Shown here piece by piece: positions 9,013-16,165 of a stretch of 64,000 bases of DNA (position 1 is the first letter of the stretch; every line of letters begins with the position of its first letter). The position numbers and the translations under genes are program-made. The stretch comes from Verrucomicrobiaceae bacterium. Its GTDB lineage: Bacteria; Verrucomicrobiota; Verrucomicrobiia; Verrucomicrobiales; Verrucomicrobiaceae. Where the stretch lies: positions 284,742 to 348,741 of the forward strand of contig JAEUHN010000001.1 of assembly GCA_016795365.1 (NCBI GenBank). The letters are read 5' to 3'. Under the pieces are notes generated by a model, which was given only the letters and a program-made list of their open reading frames with translations, did no database searches and was not told where the DNA came from.

Positions 9013-10170
9013 ATGGACACCGTCAGACTCGGCATCGTTGGACTCGGCAACATGGGCAAGGCCCATCTCGCAAACATTCGCGCAGGGAAGGTTCCCGGCA
9101 TGAAAGTCACCGCCCTGTGCGAAAGCCACGGCACCATCCCGCCACTTAATGACGGCGAGACCGCGTTCACCGATGTGAGCAAGATGATCGACTCCGGTCT
9201 CATCGACGCGATCCTCATTTGCACACCGCACTTCAGCCACACCACCATCGGCATTGAGGCGCTGACCAAGGGCCTGCACGTTCTCGTGGAGAAGCCGATC
9301 TCCGTTCACAAGGCGGACTGCGAGCGCCTGATCGCGGCGCACACGGACAAGTCGAAGGTCTTTGCTGCGATGTTCAACATGCGCACCAGCCCGACCTTCA
9401 AGAAGGTCAAGGACCTGATCGACAGCGGTGAACTTGGCGAGATTCGCCGTGTGCACTGGGAAGTGACCAACTGGTTCCGAACCAACTACTACTACGCGAC
9501 CGGCGGCTGGCGCGGCACTTGGAAGGGCGAAGGCGGCGGCGTGCTCATGAATCAGTGCCCGCACAATCTCGATCTGTTCCAGTGGATGTTCGGCATGCCG
9601 CAGCGCATCCACGGCTTCTGCCAGTTCGGTCGTTATCATCAGGTCGAGGTCGAAGACAATGTCACCGCCGTGTTCGGCTACGACAGCGGCATGACCGCCA
9701 CCTTCATCACCAGCACGGGCGAGGCTCCGGGGGCCAACCGTCTCGAGATCACTGGAGAGCAAGGCCGCGTGACCGTGACCGATGGCACGAAGATTCACTT
9801 CCAGCGCAATCGTCAGGCGATGAGCAAGTTCTGCATGGAAGCCGAGGCCGCCTTCGCGATGCCTGAGAGCTGGCACATGGAGATCCCGCTTGCCGAGGGC
9901 GGTGGTCAGCATGTCGAGATCCTTCAGAACTTCACCAACGCGATCCTCAAGGGCGAGAAGCTCCTGAGCCCCGCCGAAGAAGGTATCTACAGCGTGGAAC
10001 TGGCCAATGCGATCCTGCTCTCCACTTGGCAAAGCAAGCCCATCGACCTGCCGATGTCCGCCGCGGACTACGAGAACCTGCTCATCGAGAAAGGCGAGAA
10101 GAGCACCTTCCAGAAGACCAAGGTCGTCGCGAAAGCCACGGCGGATGACTTCGCGAAGAGTTTCCGCTGA
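9013..10170 (+). CDS. Gfo/Idh/MocA-family oxidoreductase
   Basis: The 385-residue cytoplasmic protein opens with the NAD(P)-binding motif GIVGLGNMGKAHLANI and carries the family signature VEKPISVHKADCERL (Glu-Lys-Pro, residues about 93-95) and a metal/substrate-type segment GGGVLMNQCPHNLDLFQWMFG with the catalytic His. These enzymes oxidise or reduce sugars, inositols or related polyols. No signal peptide is present, unlike the paralogue at 51.3 kb. The ATG at 9013 was chosen since the upstream in-frame stretch overlaps the start region of galE and is not family-like. Substrate unknown. Confidence 0.88.
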   Translation: MDTVRLGIVGLGNMGKAHLANIRAGKVPGMKVTALCESHGTIPPLNDGETAFTDVSKMIDSGLIDAILICTPHFSHTTIGIEALTKGLHVLVEKPISVHKADCERLIAAHTDKSKVFAAMFNMRTSPTFKKVKDLIDSGELGEIRRVHWEVTNWFRTNYYYATGGWRGTWKGEGGGVLMNQCPHNLDLFQWMFGMPQRIHGFCQFGRYHQVEVEDNVTAVFGYDSGMTATFITSTGEAPGANRLEITGEQGRVTVTDGTKIHFQRNRQAMSKFCMEAEAAFAMPESWHMEIPLAEGGGQHVEILQNFTNAILKGEKLLSPAEEGIYSVELANAILLSTWQSKPIDLPMSAADYENLLIEKGEKSTFQKTKVVAKATADDFAKSFR

Positions 10171-10286
10171 TCCACGCCTTCAATGGACCATACATCACTT
10201 GCATCGCCCAAATGGCACGCCTCCATATCATCGCTTGAATCGTAGTTTCCAGCTCAACCCTAACCTAACTCATACCTCCTAACTCT

Positions 10287-10757
10287 ATGGCTCTCTCTGT
10301 TGGCTCCAAAGCCCCATCCTTCACCCTCAAGTCCAAGAACGCTGAAGGTCTCAGCGACGTGTCGTTGCCCTCGGGCAAGAACACCGTTCTTCTGTTCTTC
10401 CCTCTGGCCTTCACTGGTGTTTGCACGCAGGAACTCTGCGACATCACTGCAGGACTCAGTTCTTACAGCGATCTGAATGCTGAAGTCATTGGTATCAGCG
10501 TGGACAGTCCCTTTGCTCAGGAAGCCTGGGCCCAGAAAGAAAAGATCGGCATCACGCTCGTGAGTGACCTGAACAAGGAAACCACCAAGGCCTACGATGT
10601 CGTCTTCCCTGGCCTCGCAGGGATTGGTGACACCTCGGCCCGCGCAGCTTTCGTGATCGACAAGAACGGCGTCATTCAATATGCCGAGCAGACTCCTACT
10701 CCGAAGGACCTTCCAAACTTCGAGGCAGTGAAAGCTACGCTGGCCAAGCTGGCCTAA
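10287..10757 (+). CDS. Peroxiredoxin (AhpC/TSA superfamily)
   Basis: The 156-residue thioredoxin-fold protein contains the peroxidatic-cysteine signature P-x-x-x-T-x-x-C in FPLAFTGVCTQELCDI (Cys near residue 49) and a second Cys five residues on, a BCP/AhpE-like spacing. The N-terminus VGSKAPSFTLKS and the later VISVDSPFAQEAWAQKEKIG fit the family. It reduces peroxides using thiol electrons in the cytoplasm. It is monocistronic and ends at a strong terminator that it shares with the convergent polysaccharide-export gene. Confidence 0.9.
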   Translation: MALSVGSKAPSFTLKSKNAEGLSDVSLPSGKNTVLLFFPLAFTGVCTQELCDITAGLSSYSDLNAEVIGISVDSPFAQEAWAQKEKIGITLVSDLNKETTKAYDVVFPGLAGIGDTSARAAFVIDKNGVIQYAEQTPTPKDLPNFEAVKATLAKLA

Positions 10758-10787
10758 AGCTGCTTCACCTGACTCGCTTCAAGAACA

Positions 10788-10822
10788 ACGGCAGCCTCGT
10801 GAGAGGCTGCCGTCTTGATTTT
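10788..10822. terminator. Bidirectional intrinsic terminator
   Basis: A perfect 11-bp stem ACGGCAGCCTC/GAGGCTGCCGT with a GTGA loop is followed by CTTGATTTT on the plus strand and TTGTTCTT on the minus strand. It separates the convergent peroxiredoxin and exopolysaccharide-export operons. Confidence 0.85.
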
Positions 10823-10847
10823 GCAGGTTGATTGGATGCCTCGAAGA

Positions 10848-11411
10848 TCAGTCGGGAACCACAACACGATCACCTGGCTCCAGGAGCATCTCGTTCTCGC
10901 GATTGCTGGTCTTGGAGAGATCGAGAGGACCATATTCCTTGCCGTCGCGGACAAGCTTCACTTTCTTCATGTTGCCGAAGGGCGTCTTGCCACCAGCCAT
11001 ATCAATGGCAGCAGCGATATTCAGACCCGATCGATAGGCCACTGGACCGGGCTTCTGCACCGCGCCACCTACTGTCACCACACGCTCCGTTCCGGTGGTG
11101 TCCACGGAGATTGAAATGGTAGGATGGGTGTAGATTTCTTTGCTCTTGTATAGACTGGCGATTTTACGTTCGAGCTCCGAGGGCTTCATGCCGGATGCCT
11201 GCACCTCGTCCAAATAAAGCAGGCTGATGCTACCTTGCTCGCTGATACGATAGAGATGGCTGATCTGGCTGACTTCTTCAGGCGGAATGCCGCTAATCTG
11301 GATCCCAATCTGATCACCGGATTTGAGCGGCAACTCTTTGTTCTGCGCGTGGAGCGCCGGTGCGATGATTCCAAATAGGATCGCCAGCAATAGGTGAAGA
11401 TGTCTGGTCAT
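10848..11411 (-). CDS. Polysaccharide export protein (Wza-like, Poly_export + SLBB)
   Basis: The 187-residue protein has a signal peptide (hydrophobic LLLAILFGIIAPALHAQ) with no lipobox cysteine. The Poly_export domain begins LPLKSGDQIGIQISGI and holds ISEQGSISLLYLDEVQASGMKPSELERKI; a single SLBB-type domain follows (VTVGGAVQKPGPVAYRSGLNIAAAIDMAGG). Such proteins form the outer-membrane or periplasmic part of the channel for exopolysaccharide. It is short compared with Wza (about 380 residues). It lies 19 bases downstream of the Wzc-like kinase gene in the same operon. I chose the ATG at 11411, which starts the signal peptide; an upstream in-frame ATG would overlap the kinase gene. Confidence 0.88.
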   Translation of the reverse strand: MTRHLHLLLAILFGIIAPALHAQNKELPLKSGDQIGIQISGIPPEEVSQISHLYRISEQGSISLLYLDEVQASGMKPSELERKIASLYKSKEIYTHPTISISVDTTGTERVVTVGGAVQKPGPVAYRSGLNIAAAIDMAGGKTPFGNMKKVKLVRDGKEYGPLDLSKTSNRENEMLLEPGDRVVVPD

Positions 11412-11430
11412 GGGCGTGTTGGGCTTGGGT

Positions 11431-13611
11431 TTAGAAGACGTCGGCCCCATCGCGGCGTGGAGCAGCCACTACCGATGGAGCTGCCGGGACTGCGTTGTTT
11501 TTGCGTTTACGTTTCTCAGGCGCACCACCAGGCATGTTGGTGGGCGAGTAGTAGGTGTAGTAGCTGGTGTAGTAGGAATAAGAAGAGTCGCTGCGGACAT
11601 CAACGTTGTTCAGAACGACGCCGAGCACATTGCCGCCCACATTTTCGATCGCCTGCTTAACGCGCATCAACATTTGACGCGGCAGCTTCCGATGCTGGAC
11701 GACGATAATGGTCATGTCGGCTTCATTAGCCAGCACGGAGGCATCGCTAACTCCAAGAATGGGTGGCGAGTCGATCAACACGAGGTCGAACCGACTCTTC
11801 ACATCGGCGATCAAATCGGACATGCGCTGAGAGTTCAGGATGCCGGCACTGTCGGCAGGCAGCACACCGCTAGGGAGGAAATACAGATTATCGACGGGTG
11901 TCTTCAAGACTACGTCTTCCAGCTGCACATCGGTGGTCAGGTAGTTCGTGAGACCAACCGCGTTGCTTGTATCAAAGAGGGTGTGAAGGCGAGGACGGCG
12001 AAGGTCGGCATCAATCAGCAAAACATTATATCCGCCCTGCGCACAAACAAAGGCGAGGTTCGTGAGGGTGGTCGACTTCCCCTCGCCCGCACCGCCGGAG
12101 ACGACAGTGATGCAGTTTGCATTCGCATTGCGCCGATTGAACTCGATGTTCGTTCGCAGAATACGATAAGCCTCCGCATCAGGCATGAAGCCGCTGCTGC
12201 GATGGAGCACACCGACATCTTTGGGTATCACGGCAAGCACCGGCACACCAAGAAGGCGTTCGACGTCATCAAGGCTCTTCACACTCGTGTCCATGTATTC
12301 GAGAGCGAAGGCGAGTCCGAATCCGAACATGAGGCCAACGATCGCACCCAAAGTTAAATTGAGCATGACGCGTGGCTTGGCGGGCGTGGTCTCGACTTGG
12401 GCCTCCTGCCAGATGGTGGCTGGCGATTTCGATACTTCCAGGTTGGACTCCTCATTGCTAAGAGTCTCTCTCTTCTTCAGGAGCATACCTTCCAGCTGCT
12501 CCACATCACGCTTGGCGATCAAATAGGTCGTGGTGGAGGACTGTTTGTCGATGGCACTGTTGTTCTGGTCGTTGTTCATCTTCTCCAGGCTCTTTTTGTT
12601 GGCCTCGAGTCCGGCGAGCTTGTCCTTGAGTCCTGAGATGTGATCGACCGCCGCTTTTGTAATCAATTCCTTGTTCTTGGCGATTTGCGCCTGAAGGCTC
12701 AAGACCGTCGGATGCCGACGACCGAGCCCCCCATTAATCGCACCCTCGATTGAAATCTGAGCCTTCTGCATCTCGGAGAGAAGCACTGGGATACTCTGGT
12801 TCTCGAGCTTGAGAGCAGAGGCGCGCTCAACGAGTTCATCGGGAGAGAGTGAACTTAGTCTATCGATGTCAGCCTTGAGGGTGAGAATGTCTGAGTCGAT
12901 TTTGTATTGCTGCTGCTCCCGGGTGATCGCCATAGAGCCTTCTGCAGTCTGGACCTGGTAGCCCGGGAGCCGAGCCATGGTTCCTCCACCCACTTCTTCG
13001 ACGATGCCCGCGTCCTTCTTGGCTTGCTGCATTTTTGTGCGTGCCGCCGTCGCTTGGAGTTCGATGTCGGTCACCTGCTTGCGCAAGACGGTTAGTGCTC
13101 GCTCCTTCTGCTCGCGCTCAACCTCGATACGTTGCTTCATGTAGCTCTTGGCTACCGAGTTGGCGATGTCAGCTGCAAGCTGAGGGTTCTCGTCGAAGGC
13201 TTCAATGACCACGAAGTCCGAACGAATCCCGGCCTGAGGATCCAGATTGGCCGCCAGCTTGGACAGGGCATCACGCGAGTTGGGTAGATTCCACTGTTTG
13301 GCAAGATTGAGTTCTTCGACCACGGGCGCGAGCGTGCGAGACATCGTAAGCGTCTCAAACTCGGTCTTTAGCGCATTCTCCGTCATCATCGTCGGGTCAT
13401 TGAAACCCACGCTCTGCTCTTTGACCTTGTTCGGATCTCGCTCGATCTTCATCTTGACCTGCCCACGGTATTTGCGCGGCATGATGTAGGTGATGATTGA
13501 GGCGACTGCGAAGATCAGGAGAAAAGACAAGATGATCGGACCAAGCCGGTTCTTGATGATCTGCCACGAATCCACTGCGTGACGCTGCATTTCCATACTC
13601 ATCTCATTCAT
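11431..13611 (-). CDS. Polysaccharide co-polymerase with tyrosine autokinase domain (Wzc-like)
   Basis: The 726-residue protein combines a Wzz-type chain-length domain with a BY-kinase. The first membrane helix is at residues 24-44, followed by the PRKYRGQV motif, long coiled coils in the periplasm (about 160-400) and a second helix near 416-436. The cytoplasmic kinase has Walker A SGGAGEGKST (505-514), Walker A' LLIDADLRRP (531-540) and Walker B LVLIDSPP. A tyrosine cluster near residues 683-695 (SYSYYTSYYTYY) is the expected autophosphorylation site. It controls export and length of exopolysaccharide with the Wza-like protein downstream. Confidence 0.93.
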   Translation of the reverse strand: MNEMSMEMQRHAVDSWQIIKNRLGPIILSFLLIFAVASIITYIMPRKYRGQVKMKIERDPNKVKEQSVGFNDPTMMTENALKTEFETLTMSRTLAPVVEELNLAKQWNLPNSRDALSKLAANLDPQAGIRSDFVVIEAFDENPQLAADIANSVAKSYMKQRIEVEREQKERALTVLRKQVTDIELQATAARTKMQQAKKDAGIVEEVGGGTMARLPGYQVQTAEGSMAITREQQQYKIDSDILTLKADIDRLSSLSPDELVERASALKLENQSIPVLLSEMQKAQISIEGAINGGLGRRHPTVLSLQAQIAKNKELITKAAVDHISGLKDKLAGLEANKKSLEKMNNDQNNSAIDKQSSTTTYLIAKRDVEQLEGMLLKKRETLSNEESNLEVSKSPATIWQEAQVETTPAKPRVMLNLTLGAIVGLMFGFGLAFALEYMDTSVKSLDDVERLLGVPVLAVIPKDVGVLHRSSGFMPDAEAYRILRTNIEFNRRNANANCITVVSGGAGEGKSTTLTNLAFVCAQGGYNVLLIDADLRRPRLHTLFDTSNAVGLTNYLTTDVQLEDVVLKTPVDNLYFLPSGVLPADSAGILNSQRMSDLIADVKSRFDLVLIDSPPILGVSDASVLANEADMTIIVVQHRKLPRQMLMRVKQAIENVGGNVLGVVLNNVDVRSDSSYSYYTSYYTYYSPTNMPGGAPEKRKRKNNAVPAAPSVVAAPRRDGADVF

Positions 13612-13660
13612 AGCTTTCGAGTATTATTGATGGTCAGAATTTATTAACAATTTAAGGCGG

Positions 13661-13705
13661 AAAAGAACCCCCGAGCGTGATCATCGAATGAGCGGCCTCG
13701 AGGGT
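13661..13705 (-). terminator. Candidate intrinsic terminator after the beta-barrel gene
   Basis: On the minus strand a 9-bp stem with one G-U pair (13705-13697 with 13675-13667) and a 21-base loop is followed by TCTTTT. It would separate the beta-barrel gene from the kinase gene. The long loop and short T-run make it moderate. Confidence 0.5.
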
Positions 13706-13737
13706 GTGCTTGGTCGGAAAGAGAGGATTTCTCTGAA

Positions 13738-14925
13738 CTAGAACTGAGCACTGAGTCCGAGCGAAACGCGGTTGCGATCATAGTCGCGAAGGTTGTCGTC
13801 TGAGGTCAGGACCGTGTAGCTGTAGTTGGCATCCAGGCTGACGTTGTTCCACACTTGGTATCCAAGGCCCGCCGTTGCGCTCAACTCATGCTCGTTCACA
13901 TCGGGAGCAATGCCGATGCCATCAAAGGTGCTGTAGGCGTAGTTCACCCCGCCGTTCACCCGAAGGCGTTTGGAGACCTGATGAGAAGCGCTGGCACCCA
14001 ACCGGTAAGAATACCTCGAGCCGTAGTTACCGATCTCAGATCCATCGAATCCAACGGCTGTAAAGACCTGCAAGGTGGTCCGGTCGCTCGTCGCATGGTT
14101 GAGGGATGCCTCAAAGTAGGGGGCAGTTTCCTTGCTCCGGTCAGAACTATACATTTCAGCCCCAGCGCGGAATGATCCAGCGGTGCGCTCGCTCCAGGCC
14201 TTGTCCACACCGGCAAGGATGTAGTGGGAAGAAAAATCATTGTTCGCGGAGCGGTAATCAACCGTCCGATAGCGATACTCGCCGACTAGCTTGACCGTCT
14301 TGGTCCAGGCCCAGGAGAACTGCTGAGAAATCAGGTGCGAGTAACGGTCTTCGAAGCGTCCGATGTCGCCGTCCTCATATTTGATGCCATCAAAGGTGTA
14401 AGAGGTCGTGGTGCTGAACCTCTCGGACCACGCATATGCTGCGGCGAAACTGTTGTAGCCATAGAAATACTGACCATTGCGAAGAGCAGTCGAAGCTCCA
14501 AGGCCAAAGTTTGGCTCCACTTCGTAGGTGAGGTAGAAGTTGTTGGTGAACTTCAACCTTTCTGAAGCGGCATGAGCAATATTGAATACCACTCGTGCAC
14601 TGTAATCGGTATCCTCGGCCCGATTGGTGCTATCGAGGTAGTTGATGACACCGAAATCAACACCAAGGTCATACGGGCTGATCTGGTCGGGATCGGAGTA
14701 GTTCAATCCAAGACCGCCTTGAATGAACAGTGAGTCGATATCGGCTGCGTCACTCGCTTTATAGTTCAAAGAATCGTAGCCCATGCCGACACCTGCGGTA
14801 ATCGTCGTGGGAGTGGGTTTCTTGAAGTCAGAGCGATGTTGCAGAGAAAGCAGTCCTTGCGCTGATGCAGCGGAGGAAACCGCCATCATTGCGAACGTGA
14901 CAAGAGCTGAAAATTTCATTTTCAT
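13738..14925 (-). CDS. Outer-membrane beta-barrel protein of the exopolysaccharide locus
   Basis: The 395-residue protein has a signal peptide ending SSAASAQG. The rest is alternating hydrophobic/polar strands with many Tyr, Ser and Gly, and it ends in a C-terminal phenylalanine (LGLSAQF), the usual Omp85 recognition residue. Strand-like segments recur about every 25-30 residues, suggesting a barrel of about 14-18 strands. It resembles the outer-membrane beta-barrels found next to Wza/Wzc genes in PEP-CTERM/exosortase-type loci, but I cannot assign a specific family. A second in-frame ATG two codons on could also be the start. Confidence 0.7.
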   Translation of the reverse strand: MKMKFSALVTFAMMAVSSAASAQGLLSLQHRSDFKKPTPTTITAGVGMGYDSLNYKASDAADIDSLFIQGGLGLNYSDPDQISPYDLGVDFGVINYLDSTNRAEDTDYSARVVFNIAHAASERLKFTNNFYLTYEVEPNFGLGASTALRNGQYFYGYNSFAAAYAWSERFSTTTSYTFDGIKYEDGDIGRFEDRYSHLISQQFSWAWTKTVKLVGEYRYRTVDYRSANNDFSSHYILAGVDKAWSERTAGSFRAGAEMYSSDRSKETAPYFEASLNHATSDRTTLQVFTAVGFDGSEIGNYGSRYSYRLGASASHQVSKRLRVNGGVNYAYSTFDGIGIAPDVNEHELSATAGLGYQVWNNVSLDANYSYTVLTSDDNLRDYDRNRVSLGLSAQF

Positions 14926-14989
14926 GGCTATTTCGGAGAAGGCAGGAATTTAAAGGCGCAATGGACCTGGGTCGGGGAAAAGACCTCCA

Positions 14990-15619
14990 TCAGGGAGCCC
15001 AGTTAGCCATGGATGGCGACAGGGGTTCCTGCACCACTCTCCGCTTGGGTTGATGAGGCTTGTTTGAGCGACGCTTGGGCGTCTCAGGCTCAGGATCTTC
15101 CTCCACGATGGGAAGGAAACCACCCACCGCTGGAGCCATCAGATACACGCCTCGAATGCCAGTAAAGCTCTGTGAGAAGTCCGTGCTTTTGTCTTTCGGG
15201 GGCTGAATGGCCTCGGAGGGAACAACTCGCTTCGCATCCTTTCCGGACTTCTGAGATACGGTTTGCGCTTGATTGCCACCTTCCACAACCCCAGGGGAAA
15301 CCGCATTGGCGCACTCAATGATCACTGGAGACATCTTGGGTGCCACCGCAACGGCAGTTTGCACGATTTGTTTGATCATCGGCTGATCCGCATTCGATGC
15401 GGTGATAGCAGCTTTGACGATCTCACAAGCGCAGGTTTCGTTGATCACGAGGGCGTCCTCCACAATCATGAGCACTTTAGTGGGCTCCTTTGTGACCGAT
15501 TCTCGGACGTCCTGCGCGATTTTATCGCAGTTAGATGGGGCTCCTGCAATAGCGCCAGTGGTCAAACTGGATACGGCAAGCGTCAACCCGAAGGCTCGAA
15601 TGCTTGTTGAGAAGGACAT
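14990..15619 (-). CDS. Exported protein of unknown function
   Basis: The 209-residue product has a signal peptide (FGLTLAVSSLTTGAIAGA) and a helical mature part with four cysteines early on (NCDKIAQ, ETCACEI, IIECANA). The C-terminal third is proline- and charge-rich (EEDPEPETPKRRSNKPHQPKRR), likely disordered. I do not recognise a family. It begins 31 bases downstream of tRNA-Gly on the same strand and precedes the beta-barrel and polysaccharide-export genes, so it may be co-transcribed with the tRNA and linked to envelope polysaccharide. Confidence 0.65.
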   Translation of the reverse strand: MSFSTSIRAFGLTLAVSSLTTGAIAGAPSNCDKIAQDVRESVTKEPTKVLMIVEDALVINETCACEIVKAAITASNADQPMIKQIVQTAVAVAPKMSPVIIECANAVSPGVVEGGNQAQTVSQKSGKDAKRVVPSEAIQPPKDKSTDFSQSFTGIRGVYLMAPAVGGFLPIVEEDPEPETPKRRSNKPHQPKRRVVQEPLSPSMANWAP

Positions 15620-15649
15620 AATTCAGATCGGTTGATAATGTGTGTCTGG

Positions 15650-15720
15650 AGCGGGTAGCGGGAATCGAACCCGCGTGGCCAGCTTGGAAGGCTGGCGCTT
15701 TACCATTAAGCTATACCCGC
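15650..15720 (-). tRNA. tRNA-Gly (anticodon TCC)
   Basis: Read on the minus strand, the 71-base sequence folds into a full cloverleaf. The acceptor stem GCGGGTA pairs with TACCCGC, the D-arm contains TTAATGGTAAA, the anticodon stem CCAGC/GCTGG encloses CTTCCAA with anticodon TCC, and the T-arm GCGGGTTCGAATCCCGC holds the invariant GTTCGAATC. The discriminator base is T, as usual for bacterial tRNA-Gly. CCA is not encoded. It decodes GGA/GGG. Confidence 0.97.
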
Positions 15721-16165
15721 AATTGACACTATATTAACACACAAAAACGATCTGCTGCAACAAGTTTTTTGAAAAGCTATAATTACTGCAAATTGCTAGC
15801 TTCGTCTGACTCTTCACTTTGGCCATTGTTTGACCGCTGCTGAAGCCAATCTTTGGCTAACAATTAGGAGTCATAATCAAGTTTCCGTTCAGGGCAAGTC
15901 CAGGATTCAAATTCTCGTGGTCGACGCAGAACTCAAACGAACATATTTACAGGCAAAAAGCCTCTAATCCACGGTTGTATTCAACTGAAAATCTCTCTGG
16001 TTGTTCTTAGTTCTTCGACTTGATTCATCCTCACCCATGACATTCTGCAATCCCAAAGCAGGAAGCCGAATTTCCGCGCACGATGGCATTTGTTTGACCC
16101 CACCGGCGTCTTACACGCCCCAATCGTCGGCTTTTCGAGTTCGTATTTAGCGACCTCCTTGATTC
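15721..16165. other. Intergenic region between divergent tRNA-Gly and comEC
   Basis: About 445 bases that are clearly more A+T-rich than the flanking genes. Apart from the candidate tRNA promoter I see no reading frame with codon character, no RNA gene and no strong inverted repeat. It presumably holds the comEC promoter. Confidence 0.6.
15731..15760 (-). promoter_or_regulatory. Candidate sigma-70-type promoter of tRNA-Gly
   Basis: On the minus strand a -35-like TTGCAG (15760-15755) is separated by 18 bases from the -10-like TAATAT (15736-15731), placing the start a few bases before the mature tRNA 5' end. Spacing is right but match is partial. Confidence 0.45.

Noticed and set aside
11410..12357. 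Plus-strand open frame of 315 codons
   Set aside because: Antisense to the Wzc-like kinase domain, whose Walker motifs are clear.
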